Shown here: positions 58,103 to 64,000 of the stretch, piece by piece
Numbering within the stretch: the first letter of the stretch is position 1
Layout: the number at the start of each line of letters is the position of its first letter
Source: Halovulum dunhuangense
GTDB taxonomy: Bacteria; Pseudomonadota; Alphaproteobacteria; Rhodobacterales; Rhodobacteraceae
Direction: 5' to 3'
Assembly: GCF_013093415.1 (NCBI RefSeq)
Contig: NZ_JABFBC010000002.1
Location: forward strand, 372,001-436,000
DNA: 64,000 nucleotides
Made by a program: the position numbers and the translations under genes
Notes under the pieces: generated by a model
The model's database searches: none
The model's input: the letters and a program-made list of their open reading frames with translations, nothing else
What the model was told of the DNA's origin: nothing

Positions 58103-59304
58103 AACAGGCTCCTTCCATGGCGGCCGGGCGCCAGCCCCAGATGGGCGGCGATGCTTTCGGCGACATCGGCAAAGCCGCAATGCCCGATCGCGCCGGGCGT
58201 GGCGGCACCGGTCATCAGCACCGGCACCCGCTCTCGCGTGTGGTCGTTGCCGACCCAGGTCGGATCGTTGCCGTGATCGGCGGTAAATATCAGCAGGTCG
58301 TCGGGGCGCAGCCGCGCCAGCAACTCCGGCACCCGCGCATCGAACGCCTCCAGCGCGCGGGCATAGCCGGACACGTCGCGCGGATGGCCGTAGAGCGTGT
58401 CGAAATCGACGAAATTGGCAAAGACCAGCGCGCCATCCGGGGCGCGGTCCACCGCCTCCAGCGTGCGGTCGAACAGGCCCATGTCGTCGGGCGCCTTCAG
58501 GACGGTGGTGATCCCGTGGCCTGCGAAGATGTCCTTGACCTTGCCCACGGCCCAGACCTCGCCGCCCACGGCCTCCACCCGGTCGCAGATGGTGGGCTCG
58601 GGCGGGGGCAGCGCGAAGTCGCGGCGGTTCGCGGTGCGGCGGAATTCATCGGGCGTCTCTCCGACAAAGGGGCGGGCGATCACGCGGCCGACCTTCATCG
58701 GGTGGACCAGCTCGGCCGCGATCCGGCAGACCTCCATCAGCCGGTCGAGCCCGAAATGCCCCTCGTGCGCGGCGATCTGGAACACGCTGTCGGCAGAGGT
58801 GTAGCAGATCGGCTTGCCGGTCCGGATATGCTCGGGCCCAAGTTCGCGGATGATCGGCATGCCCGAGGAATGCCTGTTCCCCAGGATGCCCGGCAGGCCC
58901 GCGCGGGCGATCAGCGCATCGGTCAGCGCAGCCGGAAAGGCGGGTTCGGTGACGGGGAAGTAGTGCCACGCGAAGGGGACCGGCACGCCAGCCAGTTCCC
59001 AGTGCCCCGACGGCGTGTCCTTGCCCTGCGAGACCTCGGTCGCGGCGGCCCAGCGCCCGCGCGGCGTTCCCGCACCCAGGCCCGGCGCCTTGACCCCCGA
59101 GGCAAGCGCGATCGCAGCCCCCAGGCCCAGCGCGTCGAGATTGGGCAGCCGCAGGGGGCCGCTGCGGCCCTCCTCCGCGCGGCCCATGGCACATTCCTCG
59201 GCGATATGGCCCAGCGTGTTCGCGCCCTGATCGCCGAACGCGGCGGCATCGGGCGCGCCGCCGCAGCCGACGCTGTCCAGCACGCAAAGGACCGCGCGCG
59301 CCAT
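58099..59304 (-). CDS. deoB: phosphopentomutase
   Basis: Interconverts (deoxy)ribose 1- and 5-phosphates, linking nucleoside phosphorolysis to sugar metabolism. It is a 401-residue alkaline-phosphatase-superfamily protein: [19 protein letters not shown] carries the first metal-binding Asp, [14 protein letters not shown] the phosphorylated Thr, and [19 protein letters not shown] the His/Asp metal ligands. ATG 59304 overlaps the deoA stop as TGATG. A longer open frame upstream lies inside deoA and is not real. Confidence 0.97.
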   Translation of the reverse strand: MARAVLCVLDSVGCGGAPDAAAFGDQGANTLGHIAEECAMGRAEEGRSGPLRLPNLDALGLGAAIALASGVKAPGLGAGTPRGRWAAATEVSQGKDTPSGHWELAGVPVPFAWHYFPVTEPAFPAALTDALIARAGLPGILGNRHSSGMPIIRELGPEHIRTGKPICYTSADSVFQIAAHEGHFGLDRLMEVCRIAAELVHPMKVGRVIARPFVGETPDEFRRTANRRDFALPPPEPTICDRVEAVGGEVWAVGKVKDIFAGHGITTVLKAPDDMGLFDRTLEAVDRAPDGALVFANFVDFDTLYGHPRDVSGYARALEAFDARVPELLARLRPDDLLIFTADHGNDPTWVGNDHTRERVPVLMTGAATPGAIGHCGFADVAESIAAHLGLAPGRHGRSLL

Positions 59305-60611
59305 CAGGCCACCCGTTCGCGGATCAGCGCGCCCTCGGCGGGCGGCTTGTCGGATATGGAATACGCGCCCAGCACGCGCTTGCGGGCCGCTGCCAGTTCG
59401 GCGGCGCTGGTGGCGTGGATGCGGGCGATGGGCGTCTCGGGATCGACGCGCCGGCCCAGCCCCGCCAGCCAGTCGAGCCCCACCGACGGATTGATCCTGT
59501 CCGTCGCGTGCCGCCGTCCGCCGCCCAGTTCCACCACGGCCCATCCCAGGGCCCTCGTGTCGATTGCGCTGACGAAACCGGTCGTCTCGGGGCAGACCTC
59601 CTCGACGATGGCGGCCTTCGGCAGATGGGTCTGGTAGTCGTCCAGGATGTCGGGCGGCCCGCCCAGCGCATGGACCATGCGCCCGAACACCTCTGCCGCA
59701 CGGCCCGACTGAAAGACGTCGCCCATCTTGCGCGCGCCCTCCTCGACCGAAGCCGCAAGCCCGCTGCTGGCCAGCACCTCGGCCCCTAGCGCGACGGTCA
59801 CATCCCAGAGACGGCTGTCCACCTCGTCGCCCTTGAGGAACTCGATGGCGCAGGCGACTTCAAGCGCGTTGCCGGCGACAGACGCCAGCGGTTCGTTCAT
59901 GTCGGTGATCAGCGCGGTCGTCCGGCAGCCGGCACCGTTGGCCACGTCGACCAGCGCGCGCGCCAGCGCCTGCGCGTCCTTCTCGGCGGCCATGAAGGCG
60001 CCCGTCCCGGTCTTGACGTCCAGCACCAGCGCCTGAAGCCCGGCGGCCAGCTTCTTCGACAGGATCGAGGCGGTGATCAGGTCGATGCTTTCCACCGTCG
60101 CCGTCACGTCGCGCACGGCATAGAGCCTGCGGTCCGCGGGCGCGATGTCGGGGGTCTGGCCGATGATGGCGCAGCCCACCTCGCGCGTGACCCGGCGCAG
60201 CGTGTCCAGGTCGGGCTGCGTGCGGTAGCCGGGGATCGAGTCGAACTTGTCGAGCGTGCCGCCCGTATGCCCCAGGCCACGGCCCGAGATCATCGGCACA
60301 TAGGCCCCGCAAGCGGCAAGCGCCGGGGCCAGCATCAGCGAGGTGTTGTCGCCCACGCCCCCGGTGGAGTGCTTGTCCAGCACCGGCCCGGGCAGATCCC
60401 ATGCCAGCACCGTGCCGCTGTCGCGCATCGCCTCGGTAAAGGCCACGCGCTCGGCCCGGTCCATGCCACGGAAGAACACCGCCATGGCAAAGGCGGCGAC
60501 CTGGCCCTCGGACCAGCTTTCGTCGGTCACGCCGCGCACGGCGGCAGAGAGTTCCGCCGCGCTCAGCTTTCTGCCGTCGCGCTTCTTCGCGATGATCTCC
60601 TGGGCCAGCAT
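59304..60611 (-). CDS. deoA: thymidine phosphorylase
   Basis: Cleaves thymidine or deoxyuridine with phosphate to base and deoxyribose 1-phosphate. The 435 residues include [20 protein letters not shown], the phosphate-binding signature, then [20 protein letters not shown] and [14 protein letters not shown]-terminal PYNP domain ends around the residues [10 protein letters not shown]. Member of the salvage operon, with 1-nt overlaps to deoC upstream and deoB downstream. Confidence 0.97.
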   Translation of the reverse strand: MLAQEIIAKKRDGRKLSAAELSAAVRGVTDESWSEGQVAAFAMAVFFRGMDRAERVAFTEAMRDSGTVLAWDLPGPVLDKHSTGGVGDNTSLMLAPALAACGAYVPMISGRGLGHTGGTLDKFDSIPGYRTQPDLDTLRRVTREVGCAIIGQTPDIAPADRRLYAVRDVTATVESIDLITASILSKKLAAGLQALVLDVKTGTGAFMAAEKDAQALARALVDVANGAGCRTTALITDMNEPLASVAGNALEVACAIEFLKGDEVDSRLWDVTVALGAEVLASSGLAASVEEGARKMGDVFQSGRAAEVFGRMVHALGGPPDILDDYQTHLPKAAIVEEVCPETTGFVSAIDTRALGWAVVELGGGRRHATDRINPSVGLDWLAGLGRRVDPETPIARIHATSAAELAAARKRVLGAYSISDKPPAEGALIRERVA

Positions 60612-61387
60612 CAGTAGCCCCCGGCCGAAGCGACGCCCCCGTCCCGACCCTCGATCGTGGCGATCAGCGCCTCAAGCACCGACGACGCGCCAATCCGGAA
60701 CACTGCGGGCGATGCCCAATCGGGGCCCATGATCTCGTCGCACAACTCCAGGTACATGGCCGCGTCGGCCGTGGTGCGGATGCCGCCCGCGGGCTTGAAG
60801 CCGACCATCTCGCCGCTGTCGCGGATCACCTCGAGCATGATGCGCGCGGCCTCGGGGGTGGCGTTCACAGGCACCTTGCCGGTAGAGGTCTTGATGAAAT
60901 CGGCCCCCCCCTCGATGGCAAGCTCGGCGGCCTGGCGGATCAGGGCCGCGTCGCCCAGCACGCCGGTTTCCAGGATCGCCTTGACCCGTGCCCGGCCAGC
61001 AGCCTCCTTGACCCTTGCCACGGCGGAGTGCACCGCGTTGGCGTGCCCCTCCATCAGCGCCTTGTAGGGGATCACCATGTCGATCTCGTCGGCGCCTTCC
61101 GCGACCGCCCGCTCGGTCATGTCCAGCACTTCGGACGTCTCGTCATCGCCGCCGGGAAAGGCCACCACGGTCGCGATGCGGATGCCGTTCCCGGCCAGCG
61201 CCTTCTTCGCCACCGGCACGAAGCGGGGCCAGATGCAGACGGCGGCGGTCGGGCCATGCGGGGTCATCGCCCGCGCGCAGAGCGCCTGCACGTCCGCCTC
61301 GGAGCAGTCGTCGTTCAGGTTGGTCAGGTCGAGACAGGCCAGCGCCCGCGCGGCAACCGCCTTCAGGTCATGCGCCGCGCCGTTCAT
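60611..61387 (-). CDS. deoC: deoxyribose-phosphate aldolase
   Basis: Splits 2-deoxyribose 5-phosphate into glyceraldehyde 3-phosphate and acetaldehyde. A class I aldolase of 258 residues: CLDLTNLNDDCSEADVQALC near the start, EIDMVIPYKAL, KAILETGVLGD with a conserved Lys, and the Schiff-base Lys in GADFIKTSTGKVPVNATPEA. MVGFKPAGGIRTTADA contains the second active-site Lys. ATG 61387 overlaps the cdd stop as ATGA. Confidence 0.97.
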   Translation of the reverse strand: MNGAAHDLKAVAARALACLDLTNLNDDCSEADVQALCARAMTPHGPTAAVCIWPRFVPVAKKALAGNGIRIATVVAFPGGDDETSEVLDMTERAVAEGADEIDMVIPYKALMEGHANAVHSAVARVKEAAGRARVKAILETGVLGDAALIRQAAELAIEGGADFIKTSTGKVPVNATPEAARIMLEVIRDSGEMVGFKPAGGIRTTADAAMYLELCDEIMGPDWASPAVFRIGASSVLEALIATIEGRDGGVASAGGY

Positions 61388-61770
61388 TCGATATGCGCCT
61401 TGGCAAAGGCGCCGGGCAGAAGCTGGGCGACGGTCATCGTCAGGCGCGGCCCCTCAAGGCCCGCCATCACCACCGGCACGTCACGGTCGGCGAATTCGGC
61501 GATCTTCTGGCGGCAGCCGCCGCAGGGCGTGCAGGGTTCGGGGCTGTCGCCGACCACCAGCACCTCGTGGATGCGCTTGCCGCCCGCCGCCACCATCGCG
61601 GCGATGGCCCCGGCCTCGGCGCAGGTGCCTTCGGGATAGGCGGCGTTTTCCACGTTGCAGCCGGCATGGATCCGGCCCTGCTCGTCGCGCACCGCGGCGC
61701 CGACCTTGAACCCGGAATAGGGTGCGTGGGCGTTTTCCCGCACTGCGCAGGCCGCCTCGAACAGCGTCAT
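61384..61770 (-). CDS. cdd: cytidine deaminase
   Basis: Converts cytidine and deoxycytidine to uridine and deoxyuridine. The 128 residues form the small tetrameric type: AHAPYSGFKVGAAVRDEQG, zinc ligands Cys in HAGCNVENAAYPEGTCAEAG with the catalytic Glu of CAEAG, and the CxxC pair PCTPCGGCRQKIAEF. It is the first gene of the operon, with GAGGTG upstream of ATG 61770. Confidence 0.97.
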   Translation of the reverse strand: MTLFEAACAVRENAHAPYSGFKVGAAVRDEQGRIHAGCNVENAAYPEGTCAEAGAIAAMVAAGGKRIHEVLVVGDSPEPCTPCGGCRQKIAEFADRDVPVVMAGLEGPRLTMTVAQLLPGAFAKAHIE

Positions 61771-61800
61771 CTGTCACCTCGTTTCAAATGCTTGGGCCCG

Positions 61801-61829
61801 ACTATCGCGCCAGAGCGAGGGCAGTGCAA
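61801..61829 (-). promoter_or_regulatory. candidate promoter of the cdd-deoCAB-add-upp operon
   Basis: TTGCAC (61829-61824) and GATAGT (61806-61801) with a 17-nt spacer on the minus strand, about 30 nt before the cdd start. Boxes are moderate. No recognisable CytR/DeoR operator is seen. Confidence 0.35.
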
Positions 61830-61856
61830 GGCCCGGACCCGGTCCCCGCCCCGCGC

Positions 61857-63503
61857 TCACGCCCCGGACAGGATCACGACCGATTCCCAGGGCGCCAGCG
61901 TCACGCGGCCCGAAAGCGCGGCCCGCGCGCCATGGGTCGCCAGCAGGCAGCGCCCCTCGATTGCCAGCGTGGGGGGCAGGTCGAGCGCGCAGTCCGTGCA
62001 GCCGAAATTCGCCAGCACGACCAAACGCACCCCTTCAAGCCGCCGCTCCTGCGCCCAGATTTGCGGATGCTCCGCCAGGTGCGGGGTGAACGACCCCTCG
62101 ACCAGCACGGGATGGGACTTGCGCAGCGCGATCAGGCGGCGGTGATGGGCCAGCACCGATCCCTCGTCCCGCGCCTGGTCTGCGACGTTGATCTCGGCGT
62201 GGTTCGGGTTGACCCCGATCCAGGGCGTGCCGGAAGTGAAGCCCGCATTCTTCCCCGCCGTCCACTGCATCGGCGTGCGCCCGTTGTCCCGCCCGTTCGC
62301 GTTCGCCCCGGCGATGAAGGCGGCGGGATCCATGCCGCGCGCCACTTCCAGCGCATGATGGTTCAGCGTCTCGACGTCGCGGAACTGTTCGATGCGGGTG
62401 AAGCGGGCATTGGTCATGCCGATCTCGTCGCCCTGATAGACGAAGGGCGTGCCGCGCATCGTGTGCAGCACGGTCGCAAGCGTCTTGGCCGACGCCACCC
62501 GGTGCACCCCGTCGCAGCCATGGCGCGAGACGGCGCGCGGCAGGTCGTGGTTACCCCAGAAAAGCGCGTTCCATCCATCCTGGGCCAGCGCCGCCTGCCA
62601 GCGGAAGAACACCTCCTTCAACGCCGGCAGATCCATCCGGCGCGGCTTCCACTTGCCCAGCGCGGGATCCCAGAAGCGGGTCACCTGCTCGAACTGGAAG
62701 ATCATCGAAAGCTCGCCCCGCGTGCGCCCCGAATAAAGCAGCGCGGTGTCGGTCGTGGCGTTCCAGCTTTCACCCACGCTCAGCACGTCGCGCCCCGCCA
62801 GCACCGCGCGGTGCATCTCCTGAAGGTAGTGGTGCAGGAACGGCCCCTCCTCGATCAGGCCGGCATCCACGTCCTTTCCGATCAGGTCGATCACGTCCAT
62901 GCGGAAGCCCGCGATCCCACGATCGAGCCACCAGCGCATCATGTCATGTATCGCGGCCCGCAGTTCGGGGTTGCGCCAGTTCAGGTCCGGCTGCTCCTTC
63001 GCGAACAGGTGGAAATAATACTGCCCGCTGCCCGCGTCCCATTCCCAGGCCGGGCCGCCGAAATAGGACTGTCGCGTATCGGGCGGCCCACCGTCGGGGG
63101 CGGGGTCGCGCCAGATGTAGAAGTCGCGCAGCCGATGATCGCGCGCGGATCGGGCGGCCTCGAACCAGGCGTGCCGGTCCGAGGTATGGTTGACCACCAG
63201 GTCCATGACGATCCCGATGTCCCGCTCTCGCGCCGCGGCGATCAGCCGGTCGAGATCGGCAAGCGTACCGAATTCCGGCGCCACGTCGCGGTAGTCCGAG
63301 ATGTCGTAGCCATTGTCGGCCATCGGCGAGCGATAGACCGGCGAGAGCCAGACAAACCCGATCCCCAGCTCCGCCAGGTGATCCAGCCGCGACAGGATGC
63401 CGGGAATGTCGCCGATCCCGTCGCCGTTCGAATCGCAGAAGCTGCGCGGATAGATCTGGTAGCCGGTGGCACGCTGCCACCATGGCGGGGGATCATGGGT
63501 CAT
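61857..63503 (-). CDS. GH13 alpha-glucosidase (oligo-1,6-glucosidase type)
   Basis: Hydrolyses terminal alpha-glucosidic bonds in maltose-type sugars. The 548 residues have the GH13 TIM-barrel order: YQIYPRSFCDSNGDGIGDIP with the SFxDSNGDG calcium-like loop, IVMDLVVNHTSDRHAWF, GFRMDVIDLIG (nucleophile Asp), SVGESWNATT (acid/base Glu) and FWGNHDLPRAVSRH (transition-state Asp). A C-terminal beta domain follows. It starts at ATG 63503 with GAGG upstream; there is no signal peptide, so it is cytosolic. The usual sugar ABC-transporter neighbours are not in the window; cdd is 87 bp beyond its stop. Confidence 0.93.
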   Translation of the reverse strand: MTHDPPPWWQRATGYQIYPRSFCDSNGDGIGDIPGILSRLDHLAELGIGFVWLSPVYRSPMADNGYDISDYRDVAPEFGTLADLDRLIAAARERDIGIVMDLVVNHTSDRHAWFEAARSARDHRLRDFYIWRDPAPDGGPPDTRQSYFGGPAWEWDAGSGQYYFHLFAKEQPDLNWRNPELRAAIHDMMRWWLDRGIAGFRMDVIDLIGKDVDAGLIEEGPFLHHYLQEMHRAVLAGRDVLSVGESWNATTDTALLYSGRTRGELSMIFQFEQVTRFWDPALGKWKPRRMDLPALKEVFFRWQAALAQDGWNALFWGNHDLPRAVSRHGCDGVHRVASAKTLATVLHTMRGTPFVYQGDEIGMTNARFTRIEQFRDVETLNHHALEVARGMDPAAFIAGANANGRDNGRTPMQWTAGKNAGFTSGTPWIGVNPNHAEINVADQARDEGSVLAHHRRLIALRKSHPVLVEGSFTPHLAEHPQIWAQERRLEGVRLVVLANFGCTDCALDLPPTLAIEGRCLLATHGARAALSGRVTLAPWESVVILSGA

Positions 63504-63522
63504 TCTGCGCCTCGAACCGGTT

Positions 63523-63554
63523 TGCGGGGCCGATGCCAGCACATCGGCCCCGCA
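63523..63554. terminator. long perfect hairpin between prpE and the glucosidase gene
   Basis: A 13-bp perfect stem TGCGGGGCCGATG / CATCGGCCCCGCA (63523-63535 / 63542-63554) with a 6-nt loop, 11 nt past the prpE stop. No T-run follows on the minus strand, so it may be a factor-assisted terminator, an mRNA 3'-end stabiliser, or a partial block before the downstream gene. Confidence 0.55.
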
Positions 63555-63565
63555 GGCTCAACGGC

Positions 63566-64000
63566 TTACCCCCCGTAACCCAGGGGTCGGATCGCCTCGC
63601 GGATCTCGTCCAGGATTGCCGGGTCGTCGATGGTCGCGGGGATCTTGAACGCCTCGCCATCCGCGATCCTGGCCATAGTCGCGCGCAGGATCTTGCCCGA
63701 GCGGGTCTTGGGCAGCCGGTCCACCACCACCGCCAGCTTGAAGGCGGCGACCGGGCCGATCTGGTCCCGCACGCGGGCGACCGCGTCCTTCACAACCTGC
63801 TCGTGCGGCTTGTTGACCCCGGCGGTCAGGCACAGGAAGCCCATCGGCAGCTGCCCCTTCAGATCGTCCTTGACGCCGATCACGGCGCATTCGGCCACTT
63901 CCGGCAGGTCTGCCAGCACCTCTTCCATCGCGCCGGTCGACAGCCGGTGTCCCGCCACGTTGATCACGTCATCGGTGCGGGCCATGATGTAGACATAGCC
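63566..64000 (-). CDS. prpE: propionate--CoA ligase PrpE, C-terminal part
   Basis: The 3' 435 bp of an acyl-CoA synthetase that continues beyond the right edge. The visible 144 residues contain ARTDDVINVAGHRLSTGAME and DRLPKTRSGKILRATMARIA; the Lys of RSGKILR is the adenylation-active, acetylation-regulated residue. The following IADGEAFKIPATIDDPAILD is the ending typical of propionyl-CoA synthetases rather than acetyl-CoA synthetases. It stops with TAA at 63566. It is upstream of the glucosidase on the same strand, separated by a strong hairpin. Confidence 0.85.
   Translation of the reverse strand, partial: GYVYIMARTDDVINVAGHRLSTGAMEEVLADLPEVAECAVIGVKDDLKGQLPMGFLCLTAGVNKPHEQVVKDAVARVRDQIGPVAAFKLAVVVDRLPKTRSGKILRATMARIADGEAFKIPATIDDPAILDEIREAIRPLGYGG

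Noticed and set aside
57105-58208. Longer N-terminal versions of add, deoB, ruvC, tolB and others
   Set aside because: Frames open upstream into the preceding gene but add unrelated residues; the chosen starts have ribosome-binding sites, stop-start overlaps and conserved N-termini.

Overview
The window is about 64 kb of dense, GC-rich bacterial chromosome with strong third-position GC bias. Gene content and order point to an alphaproteobacterium of the Rhodobacterales (Rhodobacteraceae/Paracoccaceae type). The evidence is the order tolQ-tolR-tolA-tolB-pal-cpoB-tilS-ftsH, the hisS-hisZ-hisG unit with short-form HisG, an adenosylcobalamin-dependent ribonucleotide reductase, a monomeric NADP-isocitrate dehydrogenase, divergent katG/oxyR, and glutathione-dependent formaldehyde oxidation genes. 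The species cannot be named from sequence alone. No prophage, insertion sequence, CRISPR array, rRNA or tRNA gene was seen. The longest gene-free gap is about 260 bp.

Layout. 1-0.9 kb: 5' end of fhs and a MOSC protein. 0.9-16.7 kb, all minus strand: cell envelope (Tol-Pal), tilS and ftsH, Holliday junction processing (ruvCAB), prmA, a P-loop kinase-like gene, msrA and an MFS transporter. 16.8-18.5 kb: rpsD and an LpxR-like outer membrane protein. 18.7-26.6 kb: icd, katG with divergent oxyR, and nrdJ. 26.7-32.6 kb: DUF1489 protein, dienelactone hydrolase, hisS-hisZ-hisG, a SleB-type lipoprotein hydrolase and a flavin reductase. 32.8-38.9 kb: slyX, a NUDIX hydrolase, a five-gene minus-strand operon (NYN, GNAT, AEC permease, fghA, yaiI-like), then adhC and an EF-hand protein. 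39-42.9 kb: arfB and dnaE. 43.1-53.4 kb: a plus-strand operon of xanthine dehydrogenase (xdhABC), a BMP-type nucleoside ABC transporter and an embedded potassium-channel gene. 53.5-56.4 kb: DUF2189 membrane protein, HhH protein, Tet-like MFS pump, entericidin. 56.5-61.8 kb: a tightly overlapping nucleoside salvage operon cdd-deoC-deoA-deoB-add-upp. 61.9-64 kb: a GH13 alpha-glucosidase and the 3' part of prpE.

Functionally the right half concentrates nucleoside and nucleobase uptake, breakdown and salvage: the ABC transporter brings in nucleosides, cdd/add deaminate them, deoA/deoB/deoC route the sugar to glycolysis, upp recovers uracil and Xdh oxidises purine bases. The left half is housekeeping. 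Most operons use 1-14 nt start/stop overlaps, often ATGA or GTGA, which implies translational coupling.

The most unusual signal is a roughly 35-bp interspersed repeat. It has two identical copies 6 kb apart, a diverged copy plus a half copy in the gap between adhC and the NYN gene, and a fourth copy lying in frame inside xdhB, where it appears to add about 12 residues to the enzyme. Other points of interest are a Shine-Dalgarno-sequestering hairpin ahead of the HhH gene, a possible leaderless oxyR mRNA, and an RpoH-like promoter for ftsH overlapping the tilS stop codon.
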